This document shows, in pieces, positions 1-6,192 of a DNA stretch of 8,199 nucleotides. The notes beneath the pieces are model-generated. The model was not told the origin of the DNA. It ran no database searches and saw nothing but the letters and a program-made list of their open reading frames with translations. The position numbers and the translations under genes were made by a program. The DNA is taken from the NCBI GenBank assembly GCA_937936675.1, contig CALDDL010000117.1, forward strand, positions 1 to 8,199, given 5' to 3'. This DNA is from an uncultured bacterium (GTDB lineage Bacteria; Bacteroidota; Ignavibacteria; Ignavibacteriales; Melioribacteraceae). How positions within the stretch are numbered: the stretch's first letter is position 1; each line of letters opens with the position of its first letter.

Positions 1-13
1 TTCCTATTGTTGA

Positions 14-89
14 TGGGTCAATTTTCCTACCGTAAATTGATCCGTTTATTCTTCGCATAGCAACTAATTTTCCCAGCAAAATTGACCCA
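14..89. repeat. 12-bp inverted repeat with internal direct repeats, possible insertion-sequence end
   Basis: TGGGTCAATTTT at 14-25 is repeated exactly, inverted, as AAAATTGACCCA at 78-89. On the minus strand a related unit recurs as a direct repeat: GGGTCAATTTT, a short spacer and GGGAAAATT (88 down to about 65), then GGATCAATTT, a spacer and AGGAAAATTGACC (43 down to 16). From general knowledge of the family, multiple terminal repeats built on GGGTCAATTTT are typical of IS21-type (istA/istB) element ends. No transposase gene is visible, so any element body would have to lie to the left of the window or be lost. The repeats are seen directly; the IS21 assignment is inference. Confidence 0.4.
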
Positions 90-183
90 CCCTTGAATGA
101 ACTTCTTTTCATTTCTTTCAATCAATATCCCTCCTTTTATTTTTTAACGAAATTTTTCCGGAATTATTTTCATTTCCCCTCTC

Positions 184-189
184 TATAAT
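184..189 (+). promoter_or_regulatory. Candidate -10 box (TATAAT) for the membrane protein/VWA lipoprotein unit
   Basis: A perfect TATAAT lies 27 bases upstream of the ATG at 217, which would give a 5' leader of about 20 bases. No convincing -35 hexamer sits 16-18 bases upstream, so this is a half-supported promoter. The following SD site is GGAG at 207-210, six bases before the ATG. Confidence 0.4.
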
Positions 190-216
190 AATAGAAATAA
201 ATAATCGGAGACGGTC

Positions 217-1206
217 ATGAGACATTTATATTTTAGGTTGAAATTCAAACAGTGGTTTATAAACCACCATGGAATTCAGGCATTTGCTGAACACTGTATC
301 AATTGGTTTCTTATACATTCCTTCCGTTTTTCTAGCAGACGTAACAGGATTAACCAAACTCTTGAACACAAAATTCTTTCCAGTGAACAGAAAATCGATG
401 AGTTAACCAAATACCCCATGATTGATCCCGATGAATTTTCTGATATTCGCGGCAAAATTAGATTATATGCCTCGATAATAATGATATGTATACTTGGGGA
501 AGCTTTCTTCAATTACTTTGCAGCAAAATCGATTTTTTCCTTTAAAGGGGTACTTGCAGAGTTGGGAGCGTTTTTTACAGCATTATTGATCACATTTGCA
601 GCGATTTACATCGTTGAACTTCTTATTGGAGAAGTTCTCCTAAAACCTAGGTATAAACAGACAATTACGAGAAAGAGAGATATACCTAAGATTATTATCC
701 TTTTTATTCTTTTTATTTTTTACGAACTTTTAATTTTTTACATTGCTAAAATCCGAGGATTACAAATCGAAGGAGCCAACGGTATAGGCATTATATCAAC
801 AGCAATGATTATCCTAGGGATGCTACTACCCGTCGTTGCCGGCTACTATGCTTACGAAAGAAGTATATATGTAAGTGCTTTCAAAAATACAAATAACATT
901 TTTCGGCTTAGAGAAATTAATATTAAAGCAAAGGAAAAAATTATTCAAAATACAGAGTCAATTAAGAATTTTGTGCAAGAAAAATTACAGGATTCCTGGG
1001 CTATCTTACAGGAATTTATCGTATATAAAAATAATTACAACAGCATCAATAACATTGAACCGGAAAATTTATTAGACCATTATTCTTCTACAGAATCAAA
1101 ATATAAACAGGAAGGATCAAGAAGGTATTTTGCCAAAATTAATAATTTGCTCCCTAATCCCATTACTCCCGACTTACATTTGATTGAACATGAACAAGCG
1201 ATATGA
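217..1206 (+). CDS. Four-helix integral membrane protein with coiled-coil-like cytoplasmic tail, unknown function
   Basis: I do not recognise a family for this 329-residue protein. The start at 217 is supported by GGAG at 207-210. The N-terminal 80 residues are basic and aromatic-rich (RRNR at 41-44) with no signal peptide. Four hydrophobic stretches follow at about 82-102, 113-139, 157-177 and 187-211, separated by charged loops such as KPRYKQTITRKRD (143-155). The last 115 residues are hydrophilic, with a likely helical, coiled-coil-prone stretch at about 224-270. An even number of helices and the positive charges place both ends in the cytoplasm. Its stop TGA overlaps an ATG (ATGA at 1203-1206) in the frame of the next gene, a VWA-type lipoprotein, and the two share one downstream terminator, so they are very probably co-transcribed. 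The product could be the membrane anchor or channel partner of the lipoprotein, but this is inference from position. Confidence 0.85.
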   Translation: MRHLYFRLKFKQWFINHHGIQAFAEHCINWFLIHSFRFSSRRNRINQTLEHKILSSEQKIDELTKYPMIDPDEFSDIRGKIRLYASIIMICILGEAFFNYFAAKSIFSFKGVLAELGAFFTALLITFAAIYIVELLIGEVLLKPRYKQTITRKRDIPKIIILFILFIFYELLIFYIAKIRGLQIEGANGIGIISTAMIILGMLLPVVAGYYAYERSIYVSAFKNTNNIFRLREINIKAKEKIIQNTESIKNFVQEKLQDSWAILQEFIVYKNNYNSINNIEPENLLDHYSSTESKYKQEGSRRYFAKINNLLPNPITPDLHLIEHEQAI

Positions 1207-1267
1207 TATCAGGAAAAAAATTAAATAAATATTCAAAGTTAATTACCAATTTTAAACTATTAATGCC

Positions 1268-1273
1268 GAGGTG
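1268..1273 (+). promoter_or_regulatory. Ribosome binding site that sets the lipoprotein start
   Basis: GAGGTG at 1268-1273 precedes the ATG at 1278, with six bases between GAGG and the ATG. The in-frame upstream ATG at 1203 would add 25 residues (MISGKKLNKY...) in front of the signal peptide and has no comparable site. The ATG at 1263 lies before this SD. This favours 1278 as the start. Confidence 0.65.
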
Positions 1274-1277
1274 TGTC

Positions 1278-2117
1278 ATGAAGATATTATTTGCCTTATT
1301 TTTAATAATTTCCCTTTCAAGCTGCGCAACGGAAAAAAGACGAAACATTGATATTGAAATAGATAATTCTACCTCGGTGAGTCCTCAGACATTCGAGAGA
1401 TATGTAGATATAATTATTAATGATATTATTAAAAATATGAAAGAGAAAGACTGCTTATCGATTAAATTTATTGATGAATGCAGCTTGACTCAATCAGATA
1501 GAATTTTCAATTTAGACCTTTCACAAAAGGACTTTTCAGAAGGAACGGATGGATTTAATAATGCTGCCGATTCGATTAAAATGAGGATTGAAAAATTTAT
1601 TAATGATTCAATAAGCGTATCGTTAAGAAATATTATTTATAAAAGTAAATCCCAAAGAGCCGATTGCTCACAATACACGAATATAATTGAAGCACTTAAT
1701 CAAAGCATTGGTCTGAAAAAAGAGCTTGCAAATTATGATTCTGAACTAGATATAGCTCTTAATAATGCAGCCGGCGAGGATACATATAATTACGAAAATG
1801 TAATAATAATTTTTAGCGATATGATTAATGAAGATAGGGGAAATAAATACAATTTTACCGGATTTAACAGGATAAATGAAAAGGATATAAACGATAAATT
1901 AAGCCAACTTGAAGCCGAAAAGAAAACTCCTGATTTAAGAGATTACAAGATTATTGTGTGCGGTGCAACGGCTTCTAATAAGCTCGCATTAAATGCCGAT
2001 ACTCAGATAAAAAATATAAAACTATTTTGGGAGAAATTATTTAAACTATCGGGCAGCAATTTAATTGCTTATGGTTATGATACCGAATTAGAAATCATAA
2101 ATTTCATGAAAAAATAA
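1278..2117 (+). CDS. Lipoprotein with von Willebrand factor A-like (MIDAS) domain
   Basis: The start at 1278 gives a 279-residue product that begins with a textbook lipoprotein signal: MK, a hydrophobic core, and lipobox LSSC with the lipidated cysteine at residue 16. Starting at 1203 would bury this signal behind 25 extra residues. The mature part carries the three elements of a VWA metal-ion-dependent adhesion site: DNSTS at 29-33 (DxSxS) after a hydrophobic strand, YTNIIEAL with the metal-site threonine at 134, and VIIIFSDM with the aspartate at 181. VWA domains bind protein partners through a divalent cation, so a ligand-binding role at the membrane is likely; the partner is unknown. A C-terminal strand, YKIIVCGA, fits the Rossmann-like fold. 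The gene follows a four-helix membrane protein and ends at a strong terminator. The domain call rests on motif reading alone. Confidence 0.8.
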   Translation: MKILFALFLIISLSSCATEKRRNIDIEIDNSTSVSPQTFERYVDIIINDIIKNMKEKDCLSIKFIDECSLTQSDRIFNLDLSQKDFSEGTDGFNNAADSIKMRIEKFINDSISVSLRNIIYKSKSQRADCSQYTNIIEALNQSIGLKKELANYDSELDIALNNAAGEDTYNYENVIIIFSDMINEDRGNKYNFTGFNRINEKDINDKLSQLEAEKKTPDLRDYKIIVCGATASNKLALNADTQIKNIKLFWEKLFKLSGSNLIAYGYDTELEIINFMKK

Positions 2118-2142
2118 TCTCAATATTTTTTTTCAACAAAAA

Positions 2143-2180
2143 AAATCCCCCGCCTTTTTGTCAGCGGGGGGTTTAGTTTT
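2143..2180. terminator. Strong intrinsic terminator, probably bidirectional
   Basis: CCCCCGC at 2147-2153 pairs with GCGGGGG at 2164-2170 around a 10-base loop. Flanking A and T bases extend the stem. A T-rich tail (TTTAGTTTT, 2172-2180) follows on the plus strand, ending the lipoprotein transcript. On the minus strand the same hairpin is followed by a run of T (complement of the A-tract ending at 2145), so it can also stop leftward transcripts coming from the T9SS gene. Confidence 0.9.
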
Positions 2181-2391
2181 AATTAATAATCTGTTCAAGA
2201 ATATTTAACAACAAGTTTTACTTACTTTCGTTTTTCTGATTTTCGTCTCTCCTTAATTTTGATTGAAAAAATTAATCTTAATTAATTCCTCGGCTTTTAA
2301 GATAATTGCAATTACTCCATTTCTTACAATTTTTATCCCAAATAAGATTCCCAAAAACAAAACCCTTCCGGAATCCGCCGAACTAAAACTA
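2181..2391. other. Intergenic region without a supported gene
   Basis: No confident gene or RNA is visible. On the minus strand a stop-free frame of 50 sense codons runs from 2405 to its TAA at 2255-2253 and reads like a hydrophobic then amphipathic peptide (GILFGIKIVRNGVIAIIL). It has no ATG or GTG start; TTG codons at 2360 and 2354 follow GGAAGGG. An isolated SD-like AAGGAG (about 2254-2249, minus strand) is not followed by a usable ATG. Confidence 0.4.
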
Positions 2392-2484
2392 CTACTGAAA
2401 ATAAGTTAGATGACAGCTATAGCATGCCAAGGCAATAACGCTTAAAATCAGTAGTATCAATGAATATCCACCAACCTTACTCAT
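2392..2484 (-). CDS. Small hydrophobic cysteine-containing peptide, 30 residues
   Basis: An ATG at 2484 (minus strand) follows a strong SD, AAGGAG at 2496-2491, with six bases of spacing. It opens a 30-codon frame ending at TAG (2394-2392). The peptide starts MSKVGGYSLI, has one hydrophobic segment at about 8-20, then CYSC at 21-24 and a short tail ending TYFQ. It could be a single-span membrane peptide or a tiny lipoprotein, since ALAC is a weak lipobox. The start lies 18 bases beyond the stop of the 976-residue T9SS-secreted protein, so the two are probably on one transcript. No family is recognised. The SD and spacing are the main support. A degraded longer gene is possible, because a neighbouring frame stays open just after this stop. 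Confidence 0.45.
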   Translation of the reverse strand: MSKVGGYSLILLILSVIALACYSCHLTYFQ

Positions 2485-2502
2485 TTTATTCTCCTTAGCA
2501 TA

Positions 2503-5433
2503 TTATTTAATTAGCGTCATTTTCTTTACTGCTGTAAATCCTCCTGTGTTTATTTTGTAAATATAAATTCCGCTTGCAAGTCCCTCACCATTCCAATTAA
2601 TCCGGTGAGTGCCTGCATCTTTTATTTCATTAATTAGTGTACTTACTTCCCTTCCGAGCAGGTCATATACTTTCAATGTTACAAATCCGCTCTTAGGCAT
2701 ATTAAATTCTATCACAGTCGTTGGATTAAATGGATTGGGATAGTTCTGTGATAATGAATATTCGGTAGGAACTATTTCCTCTTTTACTTCTGTGATATTA
2801 GCATCTACGGTAAATTTTCCTGTACCTGAATAATAGGTAGAGTTTCCGGAATTATCCTTACCCTGAACTCTCCAGAAATATTCTTTTCCTTTTTCTAATC
2901 CATCTACTTTCTTATAGGTTGTATTAATATCGCTATAAACTGCTTTACCTGTAAATTCGGAATTATCGGCTAGCTCAAGATTATACTTAGTATCAGTCTT
3001 GAATGGAACAACCCACGAAAGCACCGGTGAGGCAACACCAACCGTTACGTTATCCGGTCCGCCGATTTTAGGCTGAACTGCACTTGAAGATGTGAAAACA
3101 GTAAAATCATAAATTAATGAGTTAACAAAAGTGCCATCGCCATAATTTGCTCTTACATACCAATAATAAGTTGCTCCGGGAACTAAATTATTAATCGTCT
3201 TGAATAAATTATTTGTGGTAACCGAATTAGTAATAGGACCATTAGCATCCACACCGCCCGAGAACACATCAGAACGGCTATAATAAAGGGTGTAATTAGT
3301 AACTCCGAAAATTCCGCCGGGCATAAACCATCCGAAATTAACATCACGGCTAAATACCACTTCATGATTAGCCGGTTGCGATAGCTCCGGTGCACCTGCA
3401 GAGGCACCTCCCGCAACGGTGAATGATCCTTCGCTATATGGAGAATAAGTTACACCATCGAAAGCTGCAACCGCCCAATAATAAACTGCGCCATAATTAA
3501 GATCCGCGGTTATTTTATAATACATATCTAAGGCATTTGCCGTAAGAATTTGTCCGCCGTTTGCATCATTGATACCGGGTGAATAAGCAGCCCAGCCGCC
3601 TGCCGGTGCTGAAGCTCCTTTATACCATTTTATTGCATATTTCGTTATTCCGAGATTAGAGCCCTCGAGATACCAATATAATGTCGGGTTAATTGTATAT
3701 ACAGTTTCTTCTAAAAGAGGGTATGTGGCAACAGGGTAACTAAGATTAGCTCCTCCTGCTACAACAAAAGTCCCCGCATCAGACCACGCTGATTGCGTTA
3801 TTCCATTATCCGATCTTACCTGCCATTTATAAGTTTTCCCCGGAATCAAATTATTAATCTGTTTAAATAGAGCATCAACATTATCGCATCCGGCTGATGG
3901 GGTATTTGTAAATGGATCGGTTGATAAAACATATTCTATATCGAATACTAATCCGGCACTGCTCCCATTGAGATACCAGTATAAGTAAGGCGAAGTGGTA
4001 TAAACAGTAACGTTATCTATCGGATAGGAAACAATTGGTTTTATTAATGTTCCGGGTCCCTCGGTCTTAAATGTTTCAATTGCCGAAAAACTGCTTTGAC
4101 CCGTGGCAGCATAAAATACTTCCACCTGCCAATAATAAGTTTTCCCGTTAAGCAATCCGGCTAATTGCTTATAAAGATTAGCCGAATAAGCACCTGAATT
4201 TAATGCTCCGGCTTCATCATCTAGTCTTCCATTAAGATTTACGTCTCCGGCATCGGCTCTATACCATACACGGTAAGTAACGCCGCCGGCATATTGATCG
4301 ATATACCAATATAGAGTTGGATTCAATGCATAAATTGTTTCGCCATTAATCGGATATGAAGGAGTGGCAGTAACAGTAGTGCCCCCTTGCGTAGTAAAAA
4401 ATGCTTCATCCGAATAGCCGATTACTTGTCCAACTGAATTATATAGTACCACTCTCCACCAGTAATCGGTTCCGCCGAGAAGTGTAGTGATATTTTTTGT
4501 AGTAGTAGATTGTAATGGGTATGAGGTTGTTATTGCCCCATTTGCCCAATCAGTTGGCGTTGGATCTGCGGTCTGTTTGCATATCTGAAGTTGGAACTTC
4601 ATTGTCCCTACTGCTTGATTAAGACTCCAAGAGAATAATACTGAAGTATTGAGATTAATTGAACTTAGATGTGATGGCCAGCTTGTCATTACTTGAGTTT
4701 CGGGGATTGTAGTAAAATGATAAACCACCGATGAAAGCTCATCGGGATTTGCATCCACATCATGAGGTAGTAATGTATTATCGGGAAGTATTGAAACCAC
4801 TTTCCAATAGTAGGTAGTATTATGATCAAGAGCTACATTAGGCGGAGTATTTTGAAGTATTTCATTATAATCCACTACAAGTAAATCTGTTACAAAATCA
4901 TAAACTGGTTGAGTAAAAGCAGCATCTTTAGCTAAATAAAAATGATAATCATCCGGCAATATATTGGAATGATTCCATGTGAATTGTGGCTCAATTGAAA
5001 TTCCGGTAGTTCCATTAACCGGCAGACTCAATACAGGAGGCAGCGGTGCAAAGGTTGTGAAAGTAAATCCCTGACCGGTATTGCCGCCGGTATTTCCGTT
5101 CCAGACTGCCTCGGTGCTCCCTTTTACAAACCATTCATAATTAGAACTAAATTCTAATGGAACAATTACTACATAACTTGGAACAACGGGATCAATTAAA
5201 TTTTGCGATTGAACAAGAGTATAAACTCCTGAAACGTTCTTATAAATTTCGATGGAATATGTACCTGCCGCAGCATTGGCATACCCCATATAGTTACTCC
5301 ATGTTATAGGTGGAGTAGTGGAAACTCCTGCTTGTCCGTGAGTGGGTGAAACCGGCAACGGAGCTTGCGCTAATATTTGATATTGAGAAAAGAGAAAAGT
5401 GAGAAAGACCAAAAGGGTAAATATTTTTTTCAT
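2503..5433 (-). CDS. Secreted multi-module fibronectin-III-like protein with T9SS type A sorting domain
   Basis: This 976-residue protein begins with a Sec signal peptide (MKKIFTLLVFLTFLFS..., likely cleaved near LAQA, residue 24). About eight fibronectin-III-like modules of roughly 90-110 residues follow, each marked late by a Y-x-W-x-V strand: about 99, 208, 324, 433, 535, 651, 756 and 852. Modules 4-6 share the opening YP-(6-7)-VY/IY-x(3)-P-x-LYWY (near 359, 469 and 570), pointing to recent duplication. DVNLNGRLDD at 397-406 resembles a calcium-binding loop. Residues 890-976 form the type IX sorting domain: YPNPFNPTT at 898-906, KVYDLLGREV, SGIYIYK and the final KKMTLIK. By family knowledge the protein crosses the outer membrane through T9SS and is attached or released after removal of this domain. 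No catalytic domain is seen, so a structural, adhesive or carbohydrate-surface role is likely. GAGG at 5443-5440 supports the start. Confidence 0.93.
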   Translation of the reverse strand: MKKIFTLLVFLTFLFSQYQILAQAPLPVSPTHGQAGVSTTPPITWSNYMGYANAAAGTYSIEIYKNVSGVYTLVQSQNLIDPVVPSYVVIVPLEFSSNYEWFVKGSTEAVWNGNTGGNTGQGFTFTTFAPLPPVLSLPVNGTTGISIEPQFTWNHSNILPDDYHFYLAKDAAFTQPVYDFVTDLLVVDYNEILQNTPPNVALDHNTTYYWKVVSILPDNTLLPHDVDANPDELSSVVYHFTTIPETQVMTSWPSHLSSINLNTSVLFSWSLNQAVGTMKFQLQICKQTADPTPTDWANGAITTSYPLQSTTTKNITTLLGGTDYWWRVVLYNSVGQVIGYSDEAFFTTQGGTTVTATPSYPINGETIYALNPTLYWYIDQYAGGVTYRVWYRADAGDVNLNGRLDDEAGALNSGAYSANLYKQLAGLLNGKTYYWQVEVFYAATGQSSFSAIETFKTEGPGTLIKPIVSYPIDNVTVYTTSPYLYWYLNGSSAGLVFDIEYVLSTDPFTNTPSAGCDNVDALFKQINNLIPGKTYKWQVRSDNGITQSAWSDAGTFVVAGGANLSYPVATYPLLEETVYTINPTLYWYLEGSNLGITKYAIKWYKGASAPAGGWAAYSPGINDANGGQILTANALDMYYKITADLNYGAVYYWAVAAFDGVTYSPYSEGSFTVAGGASAGAPELSQPANHEVVFSRDVNFGWFMPGGIFGVTNYTLYYSRSDVFSGGVDANGPITNSVTTNNLFKTINNLVPGATYYWYVRANYGDGTFVNSLIYDFTVFTSSSAVQPKIGGPDNVTVGVASPVLSWVVPFKTDTKYNLELADNSEFTGKAVYSDINTTYKKVDGLEKGKEYFWRVQGKDNSGNSTYYSGTGKFTVDANITEVKEEIVPTEYSLSQNYPNPFNPTTVIEFNMPKSGFVTLKVYDLLGREVSTLINEIKDAGTHRINWNGEGLASGIYIYKINTGGFTAVKKMTLIK

Positions 5434-5526
5434 AGTGCACCTCTAAATAATAAATCTTAATTCGGCTGATAAAGAGAAAGAACGAGAATATATAATATAT
5501 CGTTAATTACCTCGGCTGGTTAGTGC

Positions 5527-5555
5527 AATGTATATTATTGGAATTTTATTGTCAA
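5527..5555 (-). promoter_or_regulatory. Promoter for the T9SS-secreted protein gene
   Basis: On the minus strand TTGACA (5555-5550, perfect -35) is followed 17 bases later by TACATT (5532-5527, 4 of 6 matches to TATAAT). TACATTGC also partly matches the TAnnTTTG -7 box of Bacteroidota. The leader to the ATG at 5433 would be about 85 bases. It sits in the gap between pabC and the secreted protein, so the latter need not rely on read-through. Confidence 0.7.
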
Positions 5556-5597
5556 GAAAAAAATCTCAATAAAAAGTGGATAAAGACACATAAAATC

Positions 5598-6191
5598 CTA
5601 TTCCAAAATTTCTTTGATCGCCTCCCCTATCCCCAGCATCGCGTTCATAAGATATATTTCCGAATACTCTCCTATATTTTCCCTTGTTATACTTCTTTCG
5701 GCAATCTTTTTTTCATCGAGTAATTTTTCTCTCATAGTACCTTTTAATAGAGGAGTGGAAGGTGTGTAATAATTATCTCCTTTGCGGAATAATAGATTTG
5801 CGTAAGATGAATCCGTTACCATTCCATTCTTTACTATAATTATCTCTTCATTTTCGCCAGGTGCATATTTATTTTTCATTTCATTGAGTGGAGTGCGGTC
5901 AAGGTATTTATAACTATATTCTATATTATTATCACTTACTATAATTAGCTTTTCTATCTTCTTTGGTTTGTAGGGCGTGATATTAATGGACTCGATTTCT
6001 TTTCCAAAAATAACTTTGCATTTATATAATCCTTTTGCAAATTCGAGCGGAACGGCTACCTCCTGCTCAAGGAAAATAATTTTATCGACGGAGAATAAAT
6101 CTCGGCGCGCATTATTCATCCTTTTATTGTGATATTCTATATTGTGTAATTTTCCGTCTAGAAGTTTTATGGTTTCGAAAAGATCATTCAT
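5598..6191 (-). CDS. pabC: Class IV aminotransferase, probable aminodeoxychorismate lyase (PabC)
   Basis: The protein is a pyridoxal-phosphate fold-type IV enzyme. In this setting it likely cleaves aminodeoxychorismate to p-aminobenzoate and pyruvate for folate synthesis in the cytoplasm. The frame is open from 6320, but the real start is the ATG at 6191: the upstream part only overlaps pabB, AAGGAA at 6204-6199 lies seven bases before it, and residues 1-30 (LFETIKLLDGKLHNIEYHNKR) match the normal family N-terminus. Further landmarks in the 197-residue product are YKYLDR at 94-99, whose K95 is the likely cofactor lysine, TDSSYANLLF at 126-135, and YTPSTPLLKGTMR at 142-154. It is short compared with about 270 residues for typical PabC, fitting a compact subgroup. 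One base separates it from the pabB stop (TAAAATG), implying translational coupling. A branched-chain or D-amino-acid aminotransferase is less likely given the pabB partner. Confidence 0.85.
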   Translation of the reverse strand: MNDLFETIKLLDGKLHNIEYHNKRMNNARRDLFSVDKIIFLEQEVAVPLEFAKGLYKCKVIFGKEIESINITPYKPKKIEKLIIVSDNNIEYSYKYLDRTPLNEMKNKYAPGENEEIIIVKNGMVTDSSYANLLFRKGDNYYTPSTPLLKGTMREKLLDEKKIAERSITRENIGEYSEIYLMNAMLGIGEAIKEILE

Positions 6192-6192
6192 T

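Noticed and set aside
276..512. Minus-strand 78-codon frame
   Set aside because: It is a shadow of the membrane protein gene, with no SD and no family features.
3183..3416. Minus-strand 77-codon frame inside the large T9SS gene
   Set aside because: It is an out-of-frame shadow of the fibronectin-III-like coding sequence.
5523..5723. Plus-strand 66-codon frame over the pabC end and the promoter
   Set aside because: It overlaps pabC antisense and the leftward promoter, with no SD.
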